DNA from: [Eubacterium] yurii subsp. margaretiae ATCC 43715
Lineage (GTDB): Bacteria; Bacillota; Clostridia; Peptostreptococcales; Filifactoraceae
NCBI GenBank assembly: GCA_000146855.1
Contig: GL405246.1
Location: forward strand, 1,944,620 to 1,981,836
DNA length: 37,217 bases
Direction of reading: 5' to 3'
This document shows, one piece after another, positions 1 to 8,447 of this stretch (position 1 is its first letter; each line of letters opens with the position of its first letter). The notes below the pieces were generated by a model. The model was not told the origin of the DNA. It saw only the letters and a list, made by a program, of their open reading frames with translations, and did no database searches. The position numbers and the translations under genes were made by a program.

Positions 1-39
1 ATATATTTTTAGAACATTTATAATGTTGCATAAATAATA

Positions 40-1395
40 TTATATTTCCATCTTGACTTTTACATTAAAATCATCTTTTTTTAAGTATTTTGCACTTATC
101 TTAACATTATACTTATTTTCCAAGATAGATAGATAGTTATTTGCCTTTACACTCTCAAATATAGGCATGTCTATTGTGATTTTCTTAGTATCTTCACTTA
201 TGACATTTGATATCTTGCTATCCACTTCTTCAAAGATATATTCGATATTTTTTAGCGTTATCTTAGTATCAATCAGATTTTCTTCGATTGTAATATCCTC
301 TTTTTTTCTGATTATCTGCATAATGTCAGAATTGCTCAATTTACTCACTGTAGATTTCCTGTCGTCTTTTTCCAGGCACTTGCTGATATGCTCCTGCAAT
401 TTTTTGGACAGCTTTTCATCCCTCATATCTATAAAGTCAATCAGTATTACTCCTGATATATCCCTTAGGCAAATTTGCCTTACAATTTCTTCGCAAACTA
501 AGTGGTTGACATGATATGCGTTTTGTGAAAAGTCCTTGTATTTGAAATATCCGGCAGAATTGACATCTATAATAGACATAGCCTCGGTACTTTGGATGAA
601 TAGATTTATTCCATTTTTCAATGTGACTTTTTCATCTAACAACTGTCTTATCTCAGTGTCTATGCCGTATTTTATAAATAAATCCGCCTCTTTTTCATAT
701 ATTATTTCTCTTGGTGCAAAACGTGACTTTTCCAAAAATTTTACACTTTGTTTGTCATTAGTAATAAGCAAATCCACCTGAGTATTAATCTTTGACAAAA
801 ACATCTCTTCGCTTTCATATTGTCTGTAAAGTAGTTGAGGCTTGGATATCAGTTTTGACTTTTGCAAGATTTCGTCATATGTTTTTTCAAACTCTTCTAT
901 TTCTAAAAGTATTGCATCTATATCTTCTAAGCTTGCCTGACTTCTTATTATGACTTTTGCTTTTTCAATGGTCTTATCTTCAATCTTAGACTTTAAATCA
1001 TCAAGCATGGTTTTATCGCCAGCCTTATTTGATATTGACAGCCCCCTACTCCCTCCGATAAATACTACATATCTTCCACTAAGTGTGATTTCTCGACTTA
1101 GTTTTGGATTTTTTTCATTGGCAAATATTTTTTTTATCTGACAAAGCGACATATCCGCATCATAGCCGTCTTGCCCTTGCATAAAGCCTGTAATTTCAGA
1201 ATCTAACGACAGGGCTGATGACTTCATAGAGATATTTTGTCTCTTTTTTTTGGCTATAAATATGTCATTTTCAAAGTATTTTTGGCTCTTATTTATGATT
1301 TTCAGTTTTTGCAAAACATCGTCTTGAACATAGGCTATCTTGTCCAAAAACATTCCTTTTTGAATAATTATCTTCTTCATAATCTTATCTTTCAT
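40..1395 (-). CDS. Divergent RNase E/G family ribonuclease
   Basis: RNase E/G enzymes are Mg-dependent endonucleases that cleave single-stranded AU-rich RNA. The catalytic core is recognisable: IIDVNSAG places one metal-binding Asp at about residue 277 and GVILIDFIDM places the second at about 320, the same 43-residue spacing I recall for E. coli RNase E (D303/D346). The element SREITLSGRYVVFIGG before the nuclease part also fits. Two things are odd. The N-terminal S1 RNA-binding region (about 42-95) is very degenerate, and the zinc-link CPxC motif that normally follows the core is missing; the only cysteines are near 85, 301, 309 and 340. An in-frame ATG five codons downstream is an alternative start; neither has a strong ribosome site. 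It is probably a specialised or decaying paralogue. The fold is quite sure, activity is not. Confidence 0.8.
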   Translation of the reverse strand: MKDKIMKKIIIQKGMFLDKIAYVQDDVLQKLKIINKSQKYFENDIFIAKKKRQNISMKSSALSLDSEITGFMQGQDGYDADMSLCQIKKIFANEKNPKLSREITLSGRYVVFIGGSRGLSISNKAGDKTMLDDLKSKIEDKTIEKAKVIIRSQASLEDIDAILLEIEEFEKTYDEILQKSKLISKPQLLYRQYESEEMFLSKINTQVDLLITNDKQSVKFLEKSRFAPREIIYEKEADLFIKYGIDTEIRQLLDEKVTLKNGINLFIQSTEAMSIIDVNSAGYFKYKDFSQNAYHVNHLVCEEIVRQICLRDISGVILIDFIDMRDEKLSKKLQEHISKCLEKDDRKSTVSKLSNSDIMQIIRKKEDITIEENLIDTKITLKNIEYIFEEVDSKISNVISEDTKKITIDMPIFESVKANNYLSILENKYNVKISAKYLKKDDFNVKVKMEI

Positions 1396-1760
1396 ATTTT
1401 GTATTAATCTCTCTTAGATTTTATAATATCATTATATTTTTTTAGTCTAATTCTAATTAATTCTTATAATTTTGTGTGTTTTAATATATTGAATTTCAGT
1501 GCTGCTATTCATTTGATTAATAAAAAATTGTTCTTTAATTATCCTACAATTAAACTTTATGCTAATATTTATTAGATTAATGGATATAGCTTGCTGAATA
1601 TTTAGTATTCACAGATTATATGCTGTACTTACAATATAGATAATGAAATTTTAATTTTTTGTAGTTCAAATAAAGTTTAATTAATTACCATTATTTAAAA
1701 GTAATTTTTTTCCATTTTTCTATTAGCTTTTATTATAAAGATTTACACAATTTCAATTAC
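1396..1760. other. AT-rich intergenic region, no gene seen
   Basis: This is the upstream region of the RNase E/G gene and the downstream region of larC. It is extremely AT-rich. I see no ORF with a ribosome site and no convincing promoter or RNA structure. Confidence 0.5.
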
Positions 1761-1792
1761 AAAAAAACATCTCTCCAAAGTTGAAGAGATGT
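1761..1792 (-). terminator. Rho-independent terminator of the lar operon
   Basis: On the minus strand an 8-bp perfect stem ACATCTCT/AGAGATGT with a 10-nt loop is followed directly by a run of seven T. It lies just past the larC stop codon. Confidence 0.8.
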
Positions 1793-1798
1793 AGGAAT

Positions 1799-3391
1799 CT
1801 AATTTATAAAGCTGTTGATTATTACATTGTAACTGTCTTTTATAGGTATTCCCATGGTATCGGCAAGTTTTTTAGCACTCTCATACTCAGGATATACATA
1901 GACCTCGTCTTCATTTTCCACTATCTTGACCTGTACATCTATGTCTCCTATGCCCAGTGTCTGTATACTTCTTTCAAGGACAGTCCTGTCTACCTTATAT
2001 TTTCTCACTCCTATAGTAGTAGTATGTTTAAATATAAGTCTCTCAACTTCAGCCACATTTTCTTTGGTGCAGAGCACTGAAAGTTTGTAGGCAGGTCTGT
2101 TTTTCTTCATAAATATAGGCGTGAAGAAGGTATCTAACGAAAGTGGCTCAAGCTTTTCCATTACATATCCAAGCATTTCTCCTGTGGCATCATCAATATT
2201 GGTCTCTATCATTTCAAGAGAGTTTGAATCTCCTGTTTCTATCTCCATTATTCTCAAGATATTGGTAGTCTTTTTAAAGTCTTTGCTACCTGCTCCTATA
2301 CCAATTTTTTTAACTTCAAAGCTTTCAGGTCTTTTCTTGCCTATGAAATTTGCCACTATTGCAACTCCTGTAGGAGTTATATGCTCTCCTTGTTCAGAAA
2401 TAATATTTAATTTAAGTCCGTAATCATTGATGATATTGAGCACCGCAGGCACCGGTACAGGCATATTGCCGTGCATAGTCTTTTGCACTCCGATACCCTC
2501 AAACAAATCTGAAAAATATATCTCTTCCACTCCCAAATCATCTATAAGAACGCAAGCTCCTACAATATCTATAATAGAGTCTATAGAGCCAACTTCATGA
2601 AAATGTACCTCATCTTTTGCTATACCGTGAGCTTTTGCCTCACTTTGTGCTATGATGTCAAAGATTCTCTTTGCATTTTCCTTTGCAATATAACTGAAAT
2701 CTCCCCTATCAATTATGGCAAATATATGAGCTAAGTCATTGTGATGATGGTGATGTTCATGCTCGTGATTATGATCATGATGATGTAAATCGTGCTTTAT
2801 CTCATCTTGCAAATGATAGTGCAAGTCTTCATCCCCAATATTATACATAGAGTCATAATTTAACTCAAGATTATTGCTGTTTTCATGATAGTGACTGTGA
2901 TTGTCGTCATGACTATGCTCATGATTACATTCATGGTCATGGTCGTGATTATGATTGCAAGAGCAAGTTTCACTATGCTCATGGTCGTGACTACAATTAC
3001 AATCTTCTCCATGAACATGATCATGTTCGTGGTCGTGGTCACATGAACATCCCTCTCCATGGTCGTGATGACAAGAGCAACTATGCTCGTGTGAATGCTC
3101 GTGATTATTAATCTGTAAAAAGAACTTCGGCACCTGAGCCTTGGCAAGTTTTTTCTTTAATTTCTTCTTATCAAATGTGAGATGTTGCTCCATTTCTTTA
3201 TCCACTTCAACAGAAAACTTGTATGCGGAAATTGTATTTTTAATAGCTCTGTCAAATCTCAGCCTATATCCTTCAAGTCCCAAGGACTCTATTGCATCTA
3301 TCAGCTTTTGTCTGCTTGCTCCAAGATCAAGCAAGGCTCCTATTATCATATCTCCTGATATTCCTGAGTACATTTCAAAATATAATTTCAT
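1799..3391 (-). CDS. larC: LarC, nickel-inserting enzyme of nickel-pincer cofactor synthesis
   Basis: LarC uses CTP to insert nickel into the thiolated pyridinium precursor, the last step in making the nickel-pincer nucleotide of LarA-type racemases. The N terminus EMYSGISGDMIIGALLDLGA, the block EVHFHEVGSIDSIIDIVGA and the C-terminal ETNIDDATGEMLGYVM are LarC/DUF111 hallmarks. The protein is 530 aa against about 400-430 for typical LarC. The excess is a low-complexity insert (about residues 97-222) with roughly 40 histidines, many Asp/Glu, and four CxC pairs (105/107, 115/117, 131/133, 143/145) plus C155. Both halves are in one continuous frame, unlike Lactiplantibacillus plantarum, where larC1 and larC2 are joined by frameshifting. 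It starts at ATG after an AGAGG site, 24 bp after larB, and is the last gene of larE-larB-larC. Confidence 0.93.
   Translation of the reverse strand: MKLYFEMYSGISGDMIIGALLDLGASRQKLIDAIESLGLEGYRLRFDRAIKNTISAYKFSVEVDKEMEQHLTFDKKKLKKKLAKAQVPKFFLQINNHEHSHEHSCSCHHDHGEGCSCDHDHEHDHVHGEDCNCSHDHEHSETCSCNHNHDHDHECNHEHSHDDNHSHYHENSNNLELNYDSMYNIGDEDLHYHLQDEIKHDLHHHDHNHEHEHHHHHNDLAHIFAIIDRGDFSYIAKENAKRIFDIIAQSEAKAHGIAKDEVHFHEVGSIDSIIDIVGACVLIDDLGVEEIYFSDLFEGIGVQKTMHGNMPVPVPAVLNIINDYGLKLNIISEQGEHITPTGVAIVANFIGKKRPESFEVKKIGIGAGSKDFKKTTNILRIMEIETGDSNSLEMIETNIDDATGEMLGYVMEKLEPLSLDTFFTPIFMKKNRPAYKLSVLCTKENVAEVERLIFKHTTTIGVRKYKVDRTVLERSIQTLGIGDIDVQVKIVENEDEVYVYPEYESAKKLADTMGIPIKDSYNVIINSFIN
2726..3103 (-). repeat. 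His/Cys-rich low-complexity coding repeat in larC
   Basis: Degenerate codons for His, Asp, Glu and Ser (CAT, GAT, GAG, AGC on the coding strand) form an imperfect repeat. The recurring unit is approximately CxC followed by a run of HD/HE pairs. It also opens spurious long frames on both strands, which are not genes. Confidence 0.8.
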
Positions 3392-3415
3392 AAAATACCT
3401 CTTTTTTCTTTTTTT

Positions 3416-4162
3416 CTATATTTTTTCTATCAATGCATTTATCTGTACGGCATTATATGCCGCCCCATATCCGTTGTCTATATTTACGACGTTTATCCCC
3501 TCTGCACAGGAGTTTATCATAGTAAGTAGGGGGGAAAGTCCTGAAAATGCCGCCCCATACCCTACCGATGTAGGTACTGCTATTATAGGCTTGTCGCAAA
3601 GTCCGGCTATTACTGTTGCAAGAGCTCCCTCCATGCCGGCTACGGCTATTATGACATTTGCCTCTCTTATCTTATCTATATTATCCAGCAGTCTTCTTAT
3701 TGCAGACACGCCTATGTCATAGAAGGTCATCACATTTACTCCGAAAAACTCCGCCGTTATCCTCGCCTCTTCGCATACTCTTATGTCGCTAGTGCCACCA
3801 CAACATATTGCTATGCTTCCGAATTTTTCTATCTTTTCAAACTCTACCCTTGCTGTCATGGATATCTCATCATATATAAGATTTTCCACCTTGTCCTTCA
3901 AAAAATCATACTGCTCTTTTCTCATCCTTGTGGCAAGTATATTTTCTTTTTTATCACAGAATAATTGAAAAATCTTAAGCAAGTGTTCATTCTCCTTGCT
4001 TTGAGCAAAGATTACCTCAGGCAATTTTCTCCTTTTTTTTCTGTCAAAGTCTATTTTTGCAAAACCCAAATCAGTGTAATTAGAGTTTTTCAGATGTATA
4101 AGTCCCTCATCTATAGAGATCTTGCCGTCTTTAATATCTTGCAAAAACTGTCTGTCGTTCAT
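3416..4162 (-). CDS. larB: LarB, pyridinium-3,5-biscarboxylate mononucleotide synthase
   Basis: LarB carboxylates and hydrolyses nicotinic acid adenine dinucleotide to give the biscarboxylated precursor of the nickel-pincer cofactor. The C-terminal half is a PurE/AIR-carboxylase-like domain: AICCGGTSDIRVCEEA, the YDIGVSAIRRL segment and AGMEGALATVIAGL are diagnostic. The length (248 aa) is normal. The N-terminal 110 residues are the less conserved LarB-specific part. A GAGGGTGGG stretch just before the ATG supports the start. It sits between larE (246 bp upstream) and larC (24 bp downstream) on the same strand, so all three steps of cofactor synthesis are encoded here. I find no larA-like racemase in the window. 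Confidence 0.93.
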   Translation of the reverse strand: MNDRQFLQDIKDGKISIDEGLIHLKNSNYTDLGFAKIDFDRKKRRKLPEVIFAQSKENEHLLKIFQLFCDKKENILATRMRKEQYDFLKDKVENLIYDEISMTARVEFEKIEKFGSIAICCGGTSDIRVCEEARITAEFFGVNVMTFYDIGVSAIRRLLDNIDKIREANVIIAVAGMEGALATVIAGLCDKPIIAVPTSVGYGAAFSGLSPLLTMINSCAEGINVVNIDNGYGAAYNAVQINALIEKI

Positions 4163-4408
4163 ATCCCACCCTCTGTAGTTTTAGTTGTAAGCAATCTCTT
4201 ATCAAAGCTTAAAAACACTAAAATAACTTTATAATAATTTACTAAATAAAAAATTATAATCTTATAGTATTTTTATCATTATTGATATAAGATTTTAATA
4301 TCTATATTTGTATTAAAGCTAATCATTTAAGTTTCTAAAAAATATATTTTTATTTAACAACTCAAATTTTATTAATATCTAAATTTCATCAATCATTATC
4401 AAATTAAG

Positions 4409-5245
4409 TTATAGCTCTCCTTGCTCAATGACTATATCCATACTTCCTGAGCGAAAGCCCTCCATATCCAAGTTGATATAGACAAAGCCCAATTCCTTGA
4501 ATTTTTCTATTATCTCTTGCCTTTTCTCAAAAAACAGAGGAAATTTATCTACTTCTACCTCTATACGAGTTACATCATCATAAAGCCTTACTCTGTTATT
4601 GGCAAAACCAAGACTTGCAAGATATTCCTCAGCCAGCTCAAGCGATGAAAATTTGGACATATCCACCCTTTTATTGTAGGGCATCCTCGTCATCATACAG
4701 GGTTTTGAAGGTCTGCTTGCCACCGAGATATTGAGTTTTTTTGCAAGCTCTCTAACTTCATTTTTAGTAAATTTCATATCCTGTAATGGGCTTATGACGT
4801 TAAGCTCCTTTAACGCTACCTTACCCGGTCTGTAAACAAATACATCGTCAAAGTTGGAGCCGTCCATTATATGTCCAAAATTAAGAGAATCCTTAAGCAT
4901 CACAATCTTTTCAAAGATGTCTTTTTTACAGTAATAGCATCTCTTTACATCATTGTAGAGTATCTTTTCATTTGTAATCTCATTTATTTCCACTATCTGC
5001 AAAGTAACATCAAAGTCTTGGGCAAGATTTTTCACTATCTCTATATCATTTTTGGGATGGAGTATTGTATTGAAAGTAACTGCTATAACATTGGACTTTT
5101 CAGTCACCTCTCTTGCAATTTTCAGCACCAAGGAGCTGTCCACACCACCCGAAAATGCAATCAGAACTTTTTCATCGGCAAGTTTTTTTATGTATTCAAA
5201 TAATCTTTCTTCTTTTTCACTAAGTTTGTACATCCTTCTTTCCAT
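4409..5245 (-). CDS. larE: LarE, ATP-dependent sulfur insertase for nickel-pincer cofactor
   Basis: LarE adenylates the carboxylates of the pyridinium precursor and replaces them by thiocarboxylates. The PP-loop SGGVDSS is at residues 32-38. Three cysteines are notable: C103 and C106 in RCYYCK, and C183 in the RPSKPCMMTRMPY motif, which matches the sacrificial-sulfur cysteine position of L. plantarum LarE. Having all three suggests the catalytic [4Fe-4S] type described for other LarE proteins rather than the self-sacrificing type; this is inference. Length (278 aa) is normal. The start is ambiguous: ATG at the given end lacks a good ribosome site, and a second in-frame ATG four codons later is possible. 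It is the first gene of larE-larB-larC. Confidence 0.92.
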   Translation of the reverse strand: MERRMYKLSEKEERLFEYIKKLADEKVLIAFSGGVDSSLVLKIAREVTEKSNVIAVTFNTILHPKNDIEIVKNLAQDFDVTLQIVEINEITNEKILYNDVKRCYYCKKDIFEKIVMLKDSLNFGHIMDGSNFDDVFVYRPGKVALKELNVISPLQDMKFTKNEVRELAKKLNISVASRPSKPCMMTRMPYNKRVDMSKFSSLELAEEYLASLGFANNRVRLYDDVTRIEVEVDKFPLFFEKRQEIIEKFKELGFVYINLDMEGFRSGSMDIVIEQGEL

Positions 5246-5256
5246 TTCTATAAAAA

Positions 5257-5285
5257 TTTATACCAATCAGCTTTTCTAATGTTAA
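5257..5285 (-). promoter_or_regulatory. Candidate sigma-A promoter for larE-larB-larC
   Basis: On the minus strand TTAACA (5285-5280) and TATAAA (5262-5257) are separated by 17 bp. Transcription would start about 5 nt before the upstream ATG of larE, which favours the second ATG. The -10 overlaps a sequence resembling the ends of the dispersed repeat (ATACCAATCAGC on the plus strand). Confidence 0.45.
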
Positions 5286-5298
5286 TATCTCTGTATTT

Positions 5299-5423
5299 AT
5301 ACTAAACTCTATTTAAACTACGGATTTTATACTACTTATACTCTTTAATATATCTATTGTTAATGAACTTTTAGTCCATAAACTTTTATAAAATAATTCC
5401 ATTATTCTATTAGGTTTTGGTAT
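5299..5423. repeat. MITE-like intergenic element, copy A
   Basis: The element starts with ATACTAAACTC and ends with GGTTTTGGTAT, an imperfect inverted repeat. Its first ~36 bp and last ~34 bp each match the element at 24981-25079 at about 80% (shared cores TCTATTTAA and AATTCCATTATT). It carries no gene. The rest of this intergenic space (up to the promoter near 5709) shows nothing else I can name. Confidence 0.45.
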
Positions 5424-5708
5424 TTACTATAACTTCAACCTTTATTATACCTATTTAAAACATTAAATTTAAACAACGGTCTTTATACACAATTAAGAAC
5501 TAATATTTTAAACTCTAATTTACTATATGTAGAGTTTAAAATATGATAATTTATAAAATTTTATTCAAATTTATAAATCAAATCATTAAATATCAACTTT
5601 TAAAAATATTATTTTTAGCTTATTTATTATGATATCATATAATTTCAAGCTTTGCAATGAATATGTCATCCTAAAATGCAAATTTTTTTATACTTATTTA
5701 GTATAAAT

Positions 5709-5737
5709 TTGTTTAATAATTTTTTTATGGGTATAAC
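5709..5737 (+). promoter_or_regulatory. Candidate promoter of the superoxide reductase gene
   Basis: TTGTTT and TATAAC lie 17 bp apart, about 110 bp before the start codon. The hexamers match moderately, and the inverted repeat that follows just past the predicted start site supports the assignment. Confidence 0.4.
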
Positions 5738-5750
5738 TAATTTGTCTATA

Positions 5751-5772
5751 CAATATGAATTTACTCATATTG
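5751..5772. promoter_or_regulatory. Candidate operator: CAATATGA-N6-TCATATTG
   Basis: A perfect inverted repeat with 8-bp arms lies just downstream of the candidate promoter and 73 bp before the superoxide reductase gene. It does not match the PerR, Fur or Rex boxes I know. In DNA this AT-rich a chance occurrence is possible. Confidence 0.35.
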
Positions 5773-5844
5773 ATAACTTTTATCGTGTAAGATTTACTTT
5801 AAATAACAATAAAATTTTTAAAATTAATTTAATAGGAGGACAAT

Positions 5845-6219
5845 ATGTCAATATTAGCAAACTATGTAAAATCTGGAGATTGGAAGGGCGAAAAACACGT
5901 ACCTGCTATAATAGCACCTGCAAGCGTTAAGGCTGGAGAAGTAGCTCAAATAAAGGTATGTGTTGGGGAAGAAATAGCACATCCTAACACTTTGGAACAC
6001 CATATAGCATGGATAAAATTATTCTTCGTTGCTGAAGGTTCTCAAGTATTGGTTGAACTTGCAAACAGCGAATTTGCTGCAAATGGAGAATTGGAATGCT
6101 TCACTGAACCAACACTATTTGCAAATGTAAAATTGCCTAAGAGCGGTAAATTGGTAGCTGTTTCTTATTGCAACATCCACGGACTTTGGGAAAATTCTTT
6201 GGATATAACAGTAGCTTAA
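5845..6219 (+). CDS. Superoxide reductase (neelaredoxin, class II)
   Basis: This enzyme reduces superoxide to hydrogen peroxide without making oxygen, a defence typical of anaerobes. The 124-aa protein holds the whole single-iron centre: H18 in GEKHVP (with E16 as the flexible sixth ligand), H46 and H52 in HPNTLEHH, then C109 and H112 in SYCNIHGLWEN. It lacks the N-terminal desulforedoxin-like iron domain, so it is class II and close in layout to the Pyrococcus enzyme. A strong AGGAGG site stands before the ATG. It is monocistronic, with its own terminator, and faces away from the lar operon. Confidence 0.95.
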   Translation: MSILANYVKSGDWKGEKHVPAIIAPASVKAGEVAQIKVCVGEEIAHPNTLEHHIAWIKLFFVAEGSQVLVELANSEFAANGELECFTEPTLFANVKLPKSGKLVAVSYCNIHGLWENSLDITVA

Positions 6220-6242
6220 TTTAATATTGAGTTTAAAATAAG

Positions 6243-6279
6243 ACCTGTATGGAATGAAAATTTCTATGCAGGTTTTTTT
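6243..6279 (+). terminator. Terminator of the superoxide reductase gene
   Basis: A 10-bp stem ACCTGTATGG/CTATGCAGGT (two G-U pairs) with an 11-nt loop runs into a T tract, 23 bp past the stop codon. Confidence 0.85.
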
Positions 6280-6362
6280 ATCTTATGATTTTCCCCACTA
6301 TACTTTAAACTATGTATAATACTAAAATACAAAATTTTAATTTTTTATGCTAAAATCCTATA

Positions 6363-6573
6363 ATACTAATCAGCATTTATAATAGCAAGTATCTATTTTT
6401 CAGCGACATTATACACAATAACTTTGCCAAGTGTAATCATATTGCCTTTTAATGAGTTTTTACCAAAAACCTTTTAAATTACCATGTAAATATTTAGCTT
6501 ATGAATATCATACAATTTAAAAGTAATCACCATAAAAAATACTTTGAATGACTTTTTAAATGGAGATTAGTAT
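6363..6573. repeat. MITE-like intergenic element, copy B
   Basis: About 211 bp bounded by ATACTAATCAGC and the reverse complement of ATACTAATCTCC (10 of 12 identical); beyond two mismatches CATTTA is again shared. The first 23 bp including flank (TAATACTAATCA-CAT-TATAAT) match the inverted end of the element at 23084-23199 at 21 of 23 positions. At the right end the hexamer TATTAG is repeated in tandem (about 6567-6584). No coding capacity is seen. Confidence 0.45.
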
Positions 6574-6656
6574 TAGTATTAGTATAATACCACAATCAAA
6601 TAAAATAATGGATAAAATAGGATAATTCTATTCTTTTATCAATATATCACAAATAT

Positions 6657-6685
6657 AAAAGGGCTGACAACTAAATCACCAGCCC
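6657..6685 (-). terminator. Terminator of glnS
   Basis: On the minus strand GGGCTG/CAGCCC form a GC-rich stem, extendable by wobble pairs, followed by TTTTATATTT just past the glnS stop codon. Confidence 0.75.
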
Positions 6686-6693
6686 TAATACTT

Positions 6694-8343
6694 CTATTTT
6701 TTATTGAAATTATCCTTTAAGCTTACTATTTGGTTAAATACCAACTTTTCGTCAGTAGTATCCTTAGTATCTACGCAGAAATATCCATGTCTGTTGAATT
6801 GGAACTTATCTCCCTTTTTTGCTTCTTCAAAGCTTTTTTCCAAGATACAATCCTTAAGCACAGTCATAGAATTTTCATTGTATTCATACTCATTTGTCTC
6901 TTCATTGAGTTTGAACAGATAGTCGTAGATTCTTACATCAGCCTTCACATTTTCCTTAGCACTTACCCAGTGTATAGTGCCCTTTACCTTTCTTCCTGTG
7001 AATCCGCTGCCTGACTTAGTTTCCTCGTCATAAGTTCCATGTATCTCAACTATATTTCCGTTTTCATCCTTTATGACGTCTGTACATTTTACAAAGTATG
7101 CGTTTCTTAGTCTTACTTCATTTCCTACAAAGAATCTATAGTATTTTTTCGGAGGCTCTTCCATAAAGTCATCCGCTTCAATATATAATTCCCTTGTAAA
7201 TGCTACCTTTCTTGAACCTAAAGCTTCATTTTCAGAATTGTTTTCAGCATCAAGGTATTCCACCTTATCTTCAGGATAGTTTGTAATTACTAGCTTAAGC
7301 GGGTGAAGTACAGCCATCTTTCTTTGTGCCTTTAGTTTAAGATCTTCTCTTATAGCATTTTCAAGCATTGATATATCTACTGTAGAGTTGGATTTTGATA
7401 CACCTATATCCCTTGCAAAGTTTCTCATTGCCTCAGGAGTGTAGCCTCTTCTTCTTATACCGCATATTGTAGACATTCTCGGATCGTCCCATCCGTCAAC
7501 TTTTTTCTCATCTACAAGTTTTTTGAGATATCTCTTACTCATTATCATATTTGTAAGCTCAAGCCTTGCAAACTCAATTTGTTTAGGTGGAGTTTCAAAC
7601 TCAGTTTCTCTTACCACCCAGTCGTAAAACGGTCTATGTTCTTCAAATTCAAGAGTACAGATTGAATGTGTAATGCCCTCTATAGCATCTTCAAGCGGAT
7701 GTGCATAGTCGTACATAGGATAGATGCACCACTTGTCACCTGTATTATGATGAGATGCGTGTGCTATTCTGTAGATTACAGGATCTCTCATATTCATATT
7801 AGGTGAGCTCATATCAATCTTTGCTCTAAGTGTCAGAGTTCCGTCTGCAAACTCTCCATTTTTCATTCTTTCAAACAGTTCTAAGCTCTCTTCTATAGGT
7901 CTGTCCCTGTATGGAGAGTTTTTGCCCGGAGTATTGAAATCTCCCTTATACTCTCTCATCTCCTCTACAGACAGCTCGCATACAAAGGCCTTGCCTTTTT
8001 TTATAAGCAATACCGCAAGCTCATACATCTTGTCAAAGTAGTCTGACGCAAAACGAAGCTCATCCCATTCAAATCCGAGCCACTTCACATCTTCCTTGAT
8101 TGACTCCACATATTCCACTTCTTCTTTTGTAGGATTGGTATCATCAAATCTAAGGTTGCATTTTCCACCATACTTTTGTGCTGTCATAAAGTTTAAGCAT
8201 ATTGACTTTGCATGACCTATATGCAAATAACCGTTGGGCTCAGGCGGAAATCTCGTATATACTTTTTTGCCGTAGGTATTTTCTTCATTATCCTTGTCAA
8301 TTATCATGTGGATAAAGTTATTGTTCATTATGGTATCGCTCAT
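6694..8343 (-). CDS. glnS: Glutaminyl-tRNA synthetase
   Basis: A class Ic synthetase charging tRNA-Gln with glutamine. The ATP-binding HIGH motif is at residues 41-44 within [17 protein letters not shown], and the KMSKS equivalent is IMSKR, as in the E. coli enzyme. The C-terminal anticodon-binding beta barrels (from about 340, with RDFFVGNEV-like [14 protein letters not shown]) are intact; 549 aa is a normal length. Many Firmicutes lack GlnRS and use GatCAB transamidation, so this gene marks one of the clostridial lineages that have it, probably by ancient transfer. It follows the IclR gene by about 100 bp on the same strand but has its own terminator, so it is probably separate from that operon. 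Confidence 0.97.
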   Translation of the reverse strand: MSDTIMNNNFIHMIIDKDNEENTYGKKVYTRFPPEPNGYLHIGHAKSICLNFMTAQKYGGKCNLRFDDTNPTKEEVEYVESIKEDVKWLGFEWDELRFASDYFDKMYELAVLLIKKGKAFVCELSVEEMREYKGDFNTPGKNSPYRDRPIEESLELFERMKNGEFADGTLTLRAKIDMSSPNMNMRDPVIYRIAHASHHNTGDKWCIYPMYDYAHPLEDAIEGITHSICTLEFEEHRPFYDWVVRETEFETPPKQIEFARLELTNMIMSKRYLKKLVDEKKVDGWDDPRMSTICGIRRRGYTPEAMRNFARDIGVSKSNSTVDISMLENAIREDLKLKAQRKMAVLHPLKLVITNYPEDKVEYLDAENNSENEALGSRKVAFTRELYIEADDFMEEPPKKYYRFFVGNEVRLRNAYFVKCTDVIKDENGNIVEIHGTYDEETKSGSGFTGRKVKGTIHWVSAKENVKADVRIYDYLFKLNEETNEYEYNENSMTVLKDCILEKSFEEAKKGDKFQFNRHGYFCVDTKDTTDEKLVFNQIVSLKDNFNKK

Positions 8344-8447
8344 ATAATCTACCTCTGTTAAAATATTTTATGTTTAATTTTTTTATGCTTTAATTAAAAA
8401 TTAGCCTTATTTTTTCTATCCTATGCTATCATAAATCATCGAAAAAA

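Noticed and set aside
2726..3103. Possible CRISPR-like or tandem DNA repeat
   Set aside because: The periodicity comes from degenerate His/Asp/Glu codons; unit lengths vary and there are no spacers.
2860..3147. Open frame of 95 codons inside larC on the same strand
   Set aside because: It is created by the repetitive His/Asp codons of the larC insert; there is no ribosome site, and the larC frame is intact across it.
1799..3391. Programmed frameshift between two LarC halves, as in L. plantarum
   Set aside because: Both halves are in one uninterrupted frame here.
3141..3722. Long rightward open frame (193 codons) across larC and larB
   Set aside because: It is antisense to two well-recognised genes, has no ribosome site and its composition is just the complement of their codons.
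5676..5930. Rightward open frame ending within the superoxide reductase gene
   Set aside because: It overlaps the promoter, operator and start of a strongly supported gene in another frame.
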